Shown here: positions 7,649 through 16,852 of the stretch, piece after piece
Position numbering within the stretch: the stretch's first letter is position 1
Layout: the number at the start of each line of letters is the position of its first letter
Source: Bacteroidota bacterium
GTDB taxonomy: Bacteria > Bacteroidota > Bacteroidia > Bacteroidales > UBA7960
Direction: 5' to 3'
NCBI GenBank assembly: GCA_018335675.1
Contig: JAGXRQ010000037.1
Span: forward strand, 1 to 36,595
DNA length: 36,595 nucleotides
Made by a program: the position numbers and the translations under genes
The notes under the pieces: model-generated
The model's database searches: none
What the model was told of the DNA's origin: nothing
Seen by the model: the letters and a program-made list of their open reading frames with translations, nothing else

Positions 7649-8944
7649 TCAGATTTTATAGGTAGAACAAAACTTTATTAATTTCTCATCCTCTCCCCAA
7701 GCTCCTGCAACTTGTATTCCAATCGGTAGTCCGGAGTTTATTTTATCCCCCGGAATTGTGAGTGTCGGAACTCCCATAAATGTCCATGGCAGATTCATTA
7801 ACGGACTGCCTGTCGATTCTAATCCTTTTGGGGCAGTGTCTATTGCAGATGGACTTATCCAAAGGTCAATTCCTTCAGATTCTGATATTTGTCGGAAAGT
7901 ATTTTTAACACGATTCTGCAAGTCAAACGCCTCAGAAATAGCTGTTTGTGAAATACTTTGACCTTCTGCAATTAACTTTTTGGAATGTTCGCTGAAAAGA
8001 TTTCCATATTCATTGAATCTGTCTTGGTGAACAAGTGCAAACTCTGAGGCAACAATATTTCTATGTGCTTTATTTATCATATCAATATTCTCGAAAACAT
8101 CAATTTCCAACACAGAAAAGCCTCGCATTCTAAAATCCTTAGTTTTATTATAAAACCAATCGATAACTTCATTTGTACACTGTTGAATGAATTCGCCTAT
8201 TGGAATTCCAATAACCGGTTTTTGATTAATTACTTCGGGCACTTCGGACCAATTTTCAACAAGCAAACTTGCTACAAGTTCAACACATTCAATATCTTGA
8301 GTAAAAAAGCCAACATGATCGGCGGTTGGAGAAAACGGAACAACTCCCTTAGTTGAAATTCTTCCTGAAGTAGGTTTAAAAGCACACACTCCACAATAAG
8401 ATGCAGGTCGAGAAAGAGATCCAATTGTTTGAGTACCAAGAGCCAAAGGGGCAATTCCTGCAGACACTGCAGCAGCAGAACCGCTGCTTGAGCCTCCGGG
8501 AGTATGCTCAGTATTGTGTGGGTTTCTTGTTGGTCCGGGCTGAAAGTAAGCAAACTCTGTTGTTACTGTTTTTCCTAGAATTAAAGCTCCGGCATTTTTA
8601 AATTTCGTTACAACTTCTGATTCTTTATCTTCAAAAGAGGATGCAGGAAGTTTTGACCCTGCATGAGTTTCAAATCCGTCAACTACAAAAATATCTTTAA
8701 CACCAATCGGAATTCCGAACAATGGTGGGCGGTTATTTGGGTCAGGATATTTGGCTAGTAATTCTTTTGCAGATTGTAGCAGGCGGTTTCTTCTGTCGGG
8801 CTCGGGTAAAAGAGAATGAATTCGGGGTTCAACATCTTCTATCCTATCACATAATTCATTAATAAACTGTTCCAAAGGAAGTTCATTTGTCCGCAGTCTA
8901 TGGGCAATTTCAAAAAGAGGCAGATTATGAATGTATTTTCCCAT
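7649..8944 (-). CDS. Amidase signature family hydrolase
   Basis: A 431-residue amidase-signature enzyme hydrolysing a C-N amide bond. The Ser-cisSer-Lys triad is visible: K83 in GIPIGVKDI, S152 in GGSSSG and nucleophile S176 in GTQTIGSLSRPAS. Substitution of the usual TGGS by TIGS and of the following Arg position is mild. It is not GatA: the gene is shorter than typical GatA and no gatB/gatC are adjacent. It lies 12 bp downstream of the CoA-transferase and ends 2 bp before yjbR, so it belongs to the catabolic cluster. A likely role is release of ammonia from an amide, ureido or carbamoyl intermediate. The substrate cannot be read from sequence. Confidence 0.88.
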   Translation of the reverse strand: MGKYIHNLPLFEIAHRLRTNELPLEQFINELCDRIEDVEPRIHSLLPEPDRRNRLLQSAKELLAKYPDPNNRPPLFGIPIGVKDIFVVDGFETHAGSKLPASSFEDKESEVVTKFKNAGALILGKTVTTEFAYFQPGPTRNPHNTEHTPGGSSSGSAAAVSAGIAPLALGTQTIGSLSRPASYCGVCAFKPTSGRISTKGVVPFSPTADHVGFFTQDIECVELVASLLVENWSEVPEVINQKPVIGIPIGEFIQQCTNEVIDWFYNKTKDFRMRGFSVLEIDVFENIDMINKAHRNIVASEFALVHQDRFNEYGNLFSEHSKKLIAEGQSISQTAISEAFDLQNRVKNTFRQISESEGIDLWISPSAIDTAPKGLESTGSPLMNLPWTFMGVPTLTIPGDKINSGLPIGIQVAGAWGEDEKLIKFCSTYKI

Positions 8945-8956
8945 TAGACATGATTT

Positions 8957-10144
8957 TTACAATACTCCACTTTCTTTAAGCTCATTAACTTCATCTTCAG
9001 ATAAGCCAAGAAAATTTGACAGCACTTCGAAATTATGTTCTCCGATTTCAGGAGCTGCATTTCTTGTTGTTCTTTCATCTAATAAGCTCATTTTTATCGG
9101 ATTACCCGCAATTTTTATTGTGCCTGCTTTTTTATCCTCAACCTCAACAATCATATTTCTGGCATTAATCTGAGGTTCGGAAAACAGCTTTTCAATAGTA
9201 TTAATCGGGCCGCAAGGTACGCCGGCATTGTCAATAATTTCAACCCATTCAGCGGCTGTTTTTGTTGCAAAAGTACTGTCAAGTTCTTTAACCAGATTTG
9301 TAAGATTTTGGGTTCGCAAATCATTTGTTATAAAATGATCATTAATTAAAAGATCCTTTCTGTCAATAACTTCACACAACTTTTTCCATAAGGAATCATT
9401 TCCGGCAGCAACAACAAAATAGCTGTCGCTTGCTTTAAATGCCTGAAATGGCGCAATAGTAGGATGTCGGTTTCCCAATGGCTGAGGAGATTTGCCTTCA
9501 ACCTGATAACGAGTTATAGCATTTTCCAAAATAGAAACCTGACAATCAAGCATGGCAACATCAACTTTTTGCCCTAAGCCGGTATTGTTGCGATGCTGCA
9601 AAGCTGCCAGAATTCCGATTGCAGAATATAAAGATGCAGTAATATCTCCCAACGACATTCCCACCCGAGTAGGTGGGGTTTCTGGCCAACCTGTAATGCT
9701 CATTATACCACCCATAGCCTGAGCCAGAATATCGTAAGAAGCTTTTTGAGAACTAGGACCCGAATGGCCGTATCCCGAGGATGCAGCGTAAATTAACTTA
9801 GAATTTAACTGATTAAGAGTTTCATAGCCCAATCCGAGTTTTTCCATAGTTCCGGGTCGGAAATTTTCAATTACGATATCAAAATGTTTAATCAATTCTT
9901 TAAAAATCTCTTTGCCTTTTTCCGTTTTAAGATTAATGGATATGCTTTTTTTCTCCCTGTTAATGCTCAGAAAATAAAGACTTTGGCCATTCTTAAACGG
10001 TCCGAAACATCTGGCATCATCACCTGTCCCTGGTACTTCAACCTTTATCACTTCCGCTCCTAAGTCGCTAAGAATCATGGTACAAAATGGTCCTGCCAAA
10101 ACTCTGGTCAGGTCTAGTATTTTAATTTTTTCAAGAGGTTTCAT
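8957..10144 (-). CDS. CaiB/BaiF family CoA-transferase
   Basis: A 395-residue class III CoA-transferase that moves CoA between carboxylic acids through an aspartyl-CoA intermediate. Family landmarks are LDLTRVLAGPFCTMILSDLG, the VIKVE segment, ENFRPGTMEKLGLGY, and catalytic D167 in GMSLGDITA. Length fits formyl-CoA, succinyl-CoA:mesaconate and carnitine-type members. No dedicated CoA ligase or decarboxylase partner sits beside it, so oxalyl-CoA metabolism is not specifically supported. In this cluster it most simply activates the acid left after nitrogen removal. Upstream 10145-10492 is a 348-bp gap holding a palindromic repeat, so it may have its own promoter; TAAATTTG on the minus strand at 10251-10258 is a weak candidate. 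Confidence 0.9.
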   Translation of the reverse strand: MKPLEKIKILDLTRVLAGPFCTMILSDLGAEVIKVEVPGTGDDARCFGPFKNGQSLYFLSINREKKSISINLKTEKGKEIFKELIKHFDIVIENFRPGTMEKLGLGYETLNQLNSKLIYAASSGYGHSGPSSQKASYDILAQAMGGIMSITGWPETPPTRVGMSLGDITASLYSAIGILAALQHRNNTGLGQKVDVAMLDCQVSILENAITRYQVEGKSPQPLGNRHPTIAPFQAFKASDSYFVVAAGNDSLWKKLCEVIDRKDLLINDHFITNDLRTQNLTNLVKELDSTFATKTAAEWVEIIDNAGVPCGPINTIEKLFSEPQINARNMIVEVEDKKAGTIKIAGNPIKMSLLDERTTRNAAPEIGEHNFEVLSNFLGLSEDEVNELKESGVL

Positions 10145-10204
10145 CCGTAAATATTTGATTTATACTGTTTAATGCTTTAGGTTTGATATAATAGGTGTTT
10201 CCTT

Positions 10205-10434
10205 ATTTAATGCGCTATGGAAAAAAGTTCCACGCAAAATACGCAAAATTCAAATTTAAAATTTAAAAGTGCGCAAAGATTCAGCTTAAACCTATTTTAT
10301 TAATCTAAACTTTATGTCAAACATCAAAACCCTGCTCTTCCCAATTAAAAACCACAACATTTAATATTTACTTTAACTGCCTTTGCGGTTTTTGTGTATT
10401 TAATTTTGCGGTTTTTGCGAGAAACTTTTAATGC
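10205..10434. repeat. MITE-like palindromic repeat in the 348-bp gap
   Basis: Inverted arms at 10224-10250 and 10402-10428 match at 23 of 27 positions around two CGCAAAA motifs. TTTAATGC occurs just outside both arms (10206-10213 and 10427-10434), though it also occurs at 10168, so target duplication is only suggestive. No coding potential is seen. The layout resembles the repeats around the two GxxExxY genes, but with a different motif and no gene inside. The rest of 10145-10492 is AT-rich and featureless. Confidence 0.6.
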
Positions 10435-10492
10435 TCATTTTGTTATGTTTAACATGATATGAATAACAGTTTCCAACATTTCTGTTTCCTGT

Positions 10493-12838
10493 TTATTCTT
10501 TTTCCTTTTTTAATATTTCCAAACAGATTTTCTCCGCTGTAATCGGCATTGTTTTAATTCTGATACCCAGTGCATTATCAATTGCATTGGCAATCATGGG
10601 TGCAACCGGAATCATTGTGTGTTCGCCCATACCTCTGGCACCAAACGGCCCATCAGGTTGTGCAACCTCGATAATTATAGGTATAATTTCATCCGGCACA
10701 TCCAGTGCTGTTGGTATTTTATAATCAGTAAAGTTTGGGTTCAGCATTTTGCCTCTATGGTCAAACTTCATATCCTCGTAAAGAACGGTAGAAATCCCTT
10801 GCATTATACCACCAACAATTTGACCATCAACCAGGCTGGGATTCAAAGCTTTGCCACAATCTACAGCTTCCACAATCTTTTTCACCTTCACTTTTCCGGT
10901 TTGCTTGTCAATTTCAATAATTGCGGCGGCAGCTCCAACAGTGTAATGAACGTTCGGATGTCCGCCCTGGCTGGTTTCCGGATTTGCATTTGTAGAAGTA
11001 TATTCAGGCATAAACGAGCCTCTGCCAATTATAGGGCCGCCTTTAAAAGTGCCATCTTCCATCTGAATTCCGTTTATTACAAAATCCCTTAAAGCCAACT
11101 CAAAACTTGGATCAGACTTGCACTTAACCTTTTCATCTTCAAGATATAACATATCCTTAGGAAGGAAATTTGTTCTTGCAATAAGGTCAAAAATCTGATC
11201 TCTTGCATCGATTGCGGCTTTTTTAACAGCATTTCCGCAGCCCCACGTAATGTGAGATGCTACTGTTTGCCATTCGTAAGGATTACGGTCAGTATCAGGG
11301 TTTTCTGTTCGAATTTTTGAAGTAGGAACAGATAATATTTCGGCAGCAATTTGCGCCATAACGGTTAAAAATCCTTGTCCAAGATCCATTCCGGAAACAA
11401 GCAGATTTATACTTGCATCTTCATTCATTTTCAAGAAACAAGATGAAGAAGCATTTGGAGGCATGGCTGGAGCTTTCCAGAATAGAGAAAATCCTTTACC
11501 AATAGCAATATCCGGATTAGAAGATTTAAGTTTTTCGCTCCATTTAATTTCTTTCTCAACGGCATCAATTGCCTGAAGCAAACCATTAGGATTCATGTGA
11601 GCTCCGTAGGCAGTAAGGTCACCTTCTTTAATTGCATTGCGTCGGCGAATTTCGATAGGATCAATACCAAGATGTTTTGCAATACGATCCATGTGAGATT
11701 CTAAACCGAAAAGAAACTCAGAATAACCGAAACCGCGATAAGGACCTCCGGGGGGAAGGTTTGTATAAATGCAATATGAGTCAATAGAAGCATTTTCAAC
11801 TTTATATGGTCCGATTGCAGAAAGTCCAACAGCATTAACAACATTAGCGCCATATTCTACATAAGCACCCGCATCCCAGAAAAGCTCATGGTGCAGCGCA
11901 GTAATGCGGCCGTCTTTTTTCACACCGATTTTCAGCTTTGCAACAACGCCCAATCTTTGGTAAGTGTTATAAAATTCTCTTTCACGGTTCCACAAAACTT
12001 TCACCGGATGTCCTTGTACTTTCATGGCTACGGCAGCAGCAATAATTTCCATTGTAACACCGGCTTTAGAGCCGAATCCGCCACCAACATGAGGAGCAAT
12101 TACTCTTACGTCGTTATGCTTTAAACCTAAAGGCGCCAAAGCATTTGCAAACAAATTACGCTGAGTATGAGGTGATTGTGAAGAAGCCCAAACAGTAAGT
12201 CGGCCTGAATGATCATATTTTGCAACGGCTGCGTGGTATTCTATCGCGCAATGAGAGTAGCGTGGAACTTCATAAGTATCTTCCAATACATAATCAGCAT
12301 CTTTAAATCCTTGATCTACATTCCCTTTGCGTATTTTTCTATGATGAGCGATATTTGATTTTGGCTTTGGGAAAAACCATGGCACATGCTCATAATTTTC
12401 CAAATCAGGGTGAATCAAATCTGCGTTTTTCTTAACAGCATCGATCGGACTAAGCACTTTGGGAAGAGGTGCATAGCTGACTTTCACCAGTTTAGCAGCT
12501 TTTTTTGCAGCCTGAGGCGTGCGAGCCACAACTGCGGCTATTTGTTCTCCAAAAAACCTGACTCTATCCTGTGCAAAAATGAATCGATCTTTCATATAAA
12601 GACCAAAATTGTAAGGAAAGTCTTTGCCCGTTACAACCGCCAAAACTTCCGGAACTTTCTCAGCTTCAGAAGTATCTATGCTTAAAATCATTGCGTGAGC
12701 GTGAGGCCCTTCAACAATTTCAGCATAAAGCAAGTCGGGACCAAATTCCAAATCGTCTGTGTAAAGAGCTGCTCCGGAAACCTTTTCTTTTCCATCAACC
12801 CTTATAGCTGATTTCCCAATAAATTTATATTCTTCCAT
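10493..12838 (-). CDS. Molybdenum hydroxylase large subunit, xanthine dehydrogenase type
   Basis: A 781-residue molybdopterin-binding subunit that hydroxylates a carbon of an N-heterocycle or aldehyde using water. It begins with the conserved GKSAIRVDGKEKVSGAALYTDD. Active-site landmarks follow: QSPH, GGGFGSKAG, GGPYRGFGYSE, GMDLGQG, and the catalytic Glu at E739 in GARGMGEH. The absence of the AYRCSF loop argues against aerobic CO dehydrogenase. It is 3 bp downstream of the 2Fe-2S subunit gene, giving the order FAD, FeS, Mo. Substrates in this family include purines, nicotinate, pyrimidines and aldehydes; annotation as xanthine dehydrogenase would be a family label only. It ends the first half of the catabolic cluster. 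Confidence 0.92.
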   Translation of the reverse strand: MEEYKFIGKSAIRVDGKEKVSGAALYTDDLEFGPDLLYAEIVEGPHAHAMILSIDTSEAEKVPEVLAVVTGKDFPYNFGLYMKDRFIFAQDRVRFFGEQIAAVVARTPQAAKKAAKLVKVSYAPLPKVLSPIDAVKKNADLIHPDLENYEHVPWFFPKPKSNIAHHRKIRKGNVDQGFKDADYVLEDTYEVPRYSHCAIEYHAAVAKYDHSGRLTVWASSQSPHTQRNLFANALAPLGLKHNDVRVIAPHVGGGFGSKAGVTMEIIAAAVAMKVQGHPVKVLWNREREFYNTYQRLGVVAKLKIGVKKDGRITALHHELFWDAGAYVEYGANVVNAVGLSAIGPYKVENASIDSYCIYTNLPPGGPYRGFGYSEFLFGLESHMDRIAKHLGIDPIEIRRRNAIKEGDLTAYGAHMNPNGLLQAIDAVEKEIKWSEKLKSSNPDIAIGKGFSLFWKAPAMPPNASSSCFLKMNEDASINLLVSGMDLGQGFLTVMAQIAAEILSVPTSKIRTENPDTDRNPYEWQTVASHITWGCGNAVKKAAIDARDQIFDLIARTNFLPKDMLYLEDEKVKCKSDPSFELALRDFVINGIQMEDGTFKGGPIIGRGSFMPEYTSTNANPETSQGGHPNVHYTVGAAAAIIEIDKQTGKVKVKKIVEAVDCGKALNPSLVDGQIVGGIMQGISTVLYEDMKFDHRGKMLNPNFTDYKIPTALDVPDEIIPIIIEVAQPDGPFGARGMGEHTMIPVAPMIANAIDNALGIRIKTMPITAEKICLEILKKEKE

Positions 12839-12841
12839 GAT

Positions 12842-13300
12842 TTAATGCTTTTTAGTTACTTCCAAAACAGCGTCAATTACAGGTTTATATCCGGTACAGC
12901 GACACAAATTTCCTGCGATAGACTCCTTAATTTCATGCTCTGATGGATGAGGATTTTTCTTAATCAGTTCAGTAACAGAAAGAATCATTCCGGGTGCGCA
13001 ATACCCACATTGGTATGCATTCCTTTCATTGAGAGCAGTCTGTAATGGGGTTAATCCATCTTTGGATATTCCTTCCAGAGTAAGAATGTCCTGACCATCA
13101 ACTTCGATGGCAAAAATCAGACAGCTTCTTACCGTTTTACCATTTAAGATGACGGTACATGCTCCGCAATCTCCGCTATCGCAGCCGCATTTCGGACTTT
13201 TTACACCCATTTTATCACGAAGCACTTCAAGTAGTCCTTCATTTGGTGCAACATATATATAACGCAATTCTCCGTTTAGAGTAAATGAAATCTTTTTCAT
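12842..13300 (-). CDS. Molybdenum hydroxylase [2Fe-2S] subunit
   Basis: A 152-residue electron-transfer subunit with both expected clusters. The plant-type ferredoxin site is C40, C45, C48 and C60 (GCDSGDCGACTV), and the C-terminal helical-domain site is C98, C101, C133 and C135 (QCGYCAPGM and NLCRCTGY). Length and motif order are standard for CoxS/XdhC-type small subunits. It carries electrons from the molybdenum centre to FAD. Gaps are 4 bp to the FAD subunit gene upstream and 3 bp to the large subunit downstream. Confidence 0.95.
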   Translation of the reverse strand: MKKISFTLNGELRYIYVAPNEGLLEVLRDKMGVKSPKCGCDSGDCGACTVILNGKTVRSCLIFAIEVDGQDILTLEGISKDGLTPLQTALNERNAYQCGYCAPGMILSVTELIKKNPHPSEHEIKESIAGNLCRCTGYKPVIDAVLEVTKKH

Positions 13301-13304
13301 ATCA

Positions 13305-14186
13305 TTACTTTTTAGTAATTAGTTTTGGCTTTTTTAATCTTTCAACTGCTGTGTTAATAGCTCTTTCAAACATCACCTTTGTCATGTGCATTCTATACTC
13401 TTTAGTTGCTCTGACATCCGTTATAGGAGCTATAATCTTACTAATCATCTCTTTAGCATCAGCAATAGATTGAGAATTAATGCCTTTTTCCTTAATAAAT
13501 GCTTCCAGCTTTGGTGAGCGTTTTGGAATTGGTCCCACAGAACCAAAGGCCACATTACACTTTCCGTCAGAAAACAGCAACACTCCAACATTTGCCTGCG
13601 ACAAATCTTCGCCTGAGTACCGCATCATTTTTTGATATGCACCGGCATATTTCAGTTTTGGGATTGGAATAGAAACGTGAGTAACCAATTCCTTTTCTCC
13701 GATTGCAGTTTTTCTGTTATCAACAAACCATTTTTGCACAGTCACATCACGCTGACCGTCAACGCTTAAGCAGTGAATAGTTGCGTCATGAACCAACAAT
13801 GGAGCTGCACTATCCATACATGCAACTGCCGAGCAGATATTTCCAACCATTGTAGCACGATTTCTAACACCATTGGAGGCAACCAAACCGGCAGCTTCAT
13901 ACAAGATGTATGCATTATCCTGAACAGCTTTGGATTCAAGGATTTCATTAAAAGTAACCAGAGCACCAATGTGCAATCTATCATCAATAATTTCAATCTT
14001 TCTTAAAGAATCAATGCCTTTAATGTCGATTAAAACTTCAGGAACTCTAAATCCTTGTTTTACTTCATTAGCCAGGTCGGTACCTCCGGCTAATACTCTG
14101 GCATTTTTACCATGCTTGCCAAGCAGTTGAATTGCCTCTTCAAGAGTCAAAGGCTTTTCATAGCCAAATTCATAGGGGATAGCCAT
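13305..14186 (-). CDS. Molybdenum hydroxylase FAD-binding subunit
   Basis: A 293-residue CoxM-type flavoprotein that passes electrons from the iron-sulfur centres to the final acceptor. FAD-binding segments are visible as VLAGGTDLANEVKQG near residue 31 and RNRATMVGNICSAV near 105. The C-terminal CO-dehydrogenase-flavoprotein domain has the usual length. No extra iron-sulfur cluster insertion is obvious, unlike the 4-hydroxybenzoyl-CoA reductase FAD subunit. It starts 27 bp after the cyclase gene. The acceptor could be NAD or a ferredoxin/flavodoxin. Confidence 0.92.
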   Translation of the reverse strand: MAIPYEFGYEKPLTLEEAIQLLGKHGKNARVLAGGTDLANEVKQGFRVPEVLIDIKGIDSLRKIEIIDDRLHIGALVTFNEILESKAVQDNAYILYEAAGLVASNGVRNRATMVGNICSAVACMDSAAPLLVHDATIHCLSVDGQRDVTVQKWFVDNRKTAIGEKELVTHVSIPIPKLKYAGAYQKMMRYSGEDLSQANVGVLLFSDGKCNVAFGSVGPIPKRSPKLEAFIKEKGINSQSIADAKEMISKIIAPITDVRATKEYRMHMTKVMFERAINTAVERLKKPKLITKK

Positions 14187-14213
14187 AAAAAAATATTTTA
14201 AGTGATAGCCAAA

Positions 14214-15026
14214 TTAAGCGTCAATTGCAATTACTCTGCACATTGCTGATTCCATTTCAATTCCTTTTATAGGGAACAAACCAATCCAAACGCGCTTGTT
14301 GTTTACTTTATTAATGTCGCCACCAATATTTTCTGCATGAACCAATCCTTTTGGGAATAGTTTAAGATGCATAACCTGATAATATTCTTCAGGAGGAAAC
14401 AATTCGTCCCATTTTTTGCCATATTTTGCAACAATTTTGGCTTCTGCCTCCTTGAATCTTTTTGGATGCCAGTCGCGAATAATTGTATTCATAGGATGAT
14501 CAGCACTACCGCAGTCAACTCCAATCCATTTTATTTCCATATCAAGTGCCCACTTATGAAATTCGGGGCTTGGTCCGGGGTGATTTACAAAATATCTTAC
14601 TTCATCGCTTTCCGGCTGATCCCACGCATACCTATGATAACCGGTATTGATAATAAGGATATCGCCTTTTTTAACTTCAACTTTTTTCATAATCATCTCA
14701 GGAGAGTAAAGGCTATAATCTTCAACCTCATCAGAAATATCAACAACAACTCCCGGTCCATACCAAAAATCCAGTGGTGTATTTCCAATAGAGCGACCGC
14801 TGGAGTGGAAATGGATTTCGCCATCTATGTGAGTTCCAACATGATGGCTTGTAGTCATAATCTGACCGTTAGCTCCTTGTCCCATATGAGCGCCGGCAAT
14901 ACGCTTGAAATATTGTAATTGCAAAGGCATATAACTAGGCCATGGTGGAGTATGAATGCTTAAAGGTTGAGTTAAATCATAAATTTTTGCTTCACTCATC
15001 ATTTTAAAAAGATCTTCTTTTGTCAT
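14214..15026 (-). CDS. Cyclase-family metal-dependent hydrolase (KynB/isatin hydrolase type)
   Basis: A 270-residue member of the family named for polyketide cyclases, whose characterised members include kynurenine formamidase and isatin hydrolase. The metal-binding signature HxGTHxD is present (H62, H66, D68), followed by H72/H74. These enzymes use Mn or Zn to hydrolyse an amide, formamide or lactam. Located between allG and the molybdenum hydroxylase, it is the best candidate for opening a hydroxylated heterocycle. There are no tryptophan-degradation neighbours, so kynurenine formamidase itself is unlikely. The upstream gap to allG is 38 bp, consistent with one transcript. Confidence 0.85.
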   Translation of the reverse strand: MTKEDLFKMMSEAKIYDLTQPLSIHTPPWPSYMPLQLQYFKRIAGAHMGQGANGQIMTTSHHVGTHIDGEIHFHSSGRSIGNTPLDFWYGPGVVVDISDEVEDYSLYSPEMIMKKVEVKKGDILIINTGYHRYAWDQPESDEVRYFVNHPGPSPEFHKWALDMEIKWIGVDCGSADHPMNTIIRDWHPKRFKEAEAKIVAKYGKKWDELFPPEEYYQVMHLKLFPKGLVHAENIGGDINKVNNKRVWIGLFPIKGIEMESAMCRVIAIDA

Positions 15027-15064
15027 AACGATAATGTTTTAGTTTATAGAATTGATATATGTTT

Positions 15065-16468
15065 TTAAATAATTTCTTTACCTAATCCTTCAAAGGCTTT
15101 TCTAAACGGCTCCATTGGCGCGCTTAAAACGCCTGCTCCAACTTGTCCAACGCCGGGATTTTTATGTGCAACACCGGTGTCAATAAATGGAGTAATGTTT
15201 TTTTCAATAACTTTTCTAACGTCAATTCCTGTGGGTGTGCCTCTGAAATTGAGGTAAGGAATCTGATAAACATTGTTTTCACCTGCTGTAATTTCGTACA
15301 TATCCAAAGTATATTGCACGGCATCATTAGCGGTGCCACCAACAAACTGGACAATAGCCGGTGCAGAGGCAATTGCAAATCCGCCCAGTCCTAATGTTTC
15401 AGTAATTGAGCTATCACCAATATCAGGATTTGCATCATCTTTTGTATATCCCGGAAAAAACAGTGCATCAGGCAAAAGAGCTTTGTCAACGAACCATTTG
15501 TTTCCTGTTCCGGCTAGCTGTACTCCGAAATCAGTTCCATTCCTTGCCATAACAATTGCAATGCTGCTAAAAGGTATATTTCGGGCAGCATCTAAACAAC
15601 ATTTTGCAGCCGGCATAGATAAATTAAGGAAAAAATGATCGTTGCCATTAATGAAATTCAATACACTGATAGCATCCTCTTTTTTGTTTGCAGTTTCGAC
15701 AATCGCCGGAGCCAAAGCCCTGTATAGCAGAGAATTGCCTGCTCTGTTGCGATTATGTACTTCATCTCCCATGTGAAGTGCCTGAGCGATAAGGTTTTTA
15801 AGATCGATTTTTCCAAGTTTTTCTACCGCAGATTTGAGGATGGGATACATTACTTTTTCCATCCATTTAAGTCTTTCAATAACATCAGCACTAAAAGCAC
15901 CATAACGTAAAACTTTTCCAAGGCCTTCGTTTTGTGTGCAAAAAGCCAGATTGCCGTTGGTTTCATTTTTTACTATAAATACCGGCATGGAGGCAGAAAT
16001 AATTCCTGCCATTGGTCCAACAGAAGAATGCTCATGGCAAGGGGCGTATTCAATTTTCCCTGACGCGGCAAGCTTTTCAGATTCTTCCGGTGTATTTGCC
16101 AGTCCTTCATAAATCAGAGCACCGATGATTGCTCCTCTGGTAGGGCCGCACATTCTGTCCCATGTAATTGGCGGTCCTGAATGTAAGATAAGATTCTTTT
16201 TCATGCCCGGAATTACGTTTATGGCAATTTCTAATCCTATAAGAGCGGGTTTGCCGTTTAAGATAATTTCCAGCGCTTTTTTGTTTGCTTCATCAATTTT
16301 TTGTTTGTTGGCGGCAATAGCTGAAGCAGATTTGGAATTAACATCAACGGGGGGCTTCCATTTTACCTGAACGGCCTCAGCTCCAACCTGATCAAGATTA
16401 TCTTTGAATGAGGATAATCCGGTGTTGATTACTCTTAGTTTTTTATTTAAAAGGGTGTTTATAGACAT
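15065..16468 (-). CDS. allG: AllG-like protein (DUF1116, YlbE family)
   Basis: A 467-residue DUF1116 protein. In Escherichia coli the relative YlbE/AllG is reported to act with FdrA and AllH as an oxamate carbamoyltransferase in allantoin breakdown, producing carbamoyl phosphate. Family landmarks include HSGPPITWDRMCGP followed by GAIIGALIYEG, a CHEHSSVGPMAG segment, HMGDEVHNRN, and a glycine-rich stretch near ETLGLGGFAIA. All three partners are in this window, supporting the assignment, but no carbamate kinase is. It is separated from fdrA by about 1 kb holding a GxxExxY gene and its repeats. The true carbamoyl donor may differ from oxalurate. Confidence 0.85.
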   Translation of the reverse strand: MSINTLLNKKLRVINTGLSSFKDNLDQVGAEAVQVKWKPPVDVNSKSASAIAANKQKIDEANKKALEIILNGKPALIGLEIAINVIPGMKKNLILHSGPPITWDRMCGPTRGAIIGALIYEGLANTPEESEKLAASGKIEYAPCHEHSSVGPMAGIISASMPVFIVKNETNGNLAFCTQNEGLGKVLRYGAFSADVIERLKWMEKVMYPILKSAVEKLGKIDLKNLIAQALHMGDEVHNRNRAGNSLLYRALAPAIVETANKKEDAISVLNFINGNDHFFLNLSMPAAKCCLDAARNIPFSSIAIVMARNGTDFGVQLAGTGNKWFVDKALLPDALFFPGYTKDDANPDIGDSSITETLGLGGFAIASAPAIVQFVGGTANDAVQYTLDMYEITAGENNVYQIPYLNFRGTPTGIDVRKVIEKNITPFIDTGVAHKNPGVGQVGAGVLSAPMEPFRKAFEGLGKEII

Positions 16469-16510
16469 AATGTATTTTTATAGAATGAATCTTTTAAGAA
16501 CTTTTTTTGG

Positions 16511-16850
16511 TTACACAGTGTTTCGCAATGTTTTCACAGTGTTACACAGTGTAAAAATGTATAAATCTACACTGTGATACTCTGTGATTACACTGTGCGA
16601 CTCTGTATAATTTTTATTTTTATTTATAAAAGAACTTTTTTGGTTACACAGTGTTTCACAATGTTTTCACAGTGTTTCACAGTGTAAAAAAGCACTATCC
16701 ACTCTGTGAAACTCTGTGCCTACTCTGTGTAACTCTGTGTAATTTTTGTTTTTATTTATAAAAGACCTTTTTTTTGTTACACAGTGTAAAAATGCACAAA
16801 TCTAAACTGTGATAATCTGTGCTTACACTGTGCGACACTGTGTAATTTTT
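16511..16850. repeat. 133-bp-period dyad repeats, downstream block of GxxExxY cassette
   Basis: Copies starting with TTACACAGTG lie at 16511, 16644 and 16777, exactly 133 bp apart. Each unit begins TTACACAG and ends CTGTGTAA (or a close variant), with many internal CACAGTGT and ACTCTGTG words, so each can fold into a long hairpin. The third copy is a shortened form missing part of its first half. The block ends at the GxxExxY stop codon. It fills most of the 384-bp gap between allG and that gene. Confidence 0.85.
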
Positions 16851-16852
16851 TT

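Noticed and set aside
7649-8944. Glu-tRNA(Gln) amidotransferase subunit A
   Set aside because: It is shorter than typical GatA, has no GatB or GatC neighbours, and sits in a catabolic operon with a TIGS variant motif.
13766-13996. Alternative minus-strand frame inside the FAD subunit gene
   Set aside because: It is an out-of-frame reading of a strongly conserved flavoprotein gene.
10493-14186. Aerobic carbon monoxide dehydrogenase
   Set aside because: Subunit layout is shared, but the large subunit has no AYRCSF active-site loop and the other genes are anaerobic catabolic types.
14214-15026. Kynurenine formamidase of tryptophan degradation
   Set aside because: The fold fits but no tryptophan dioxygenase or kynureninase is nearby. 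The family has many other amidohydrolases.
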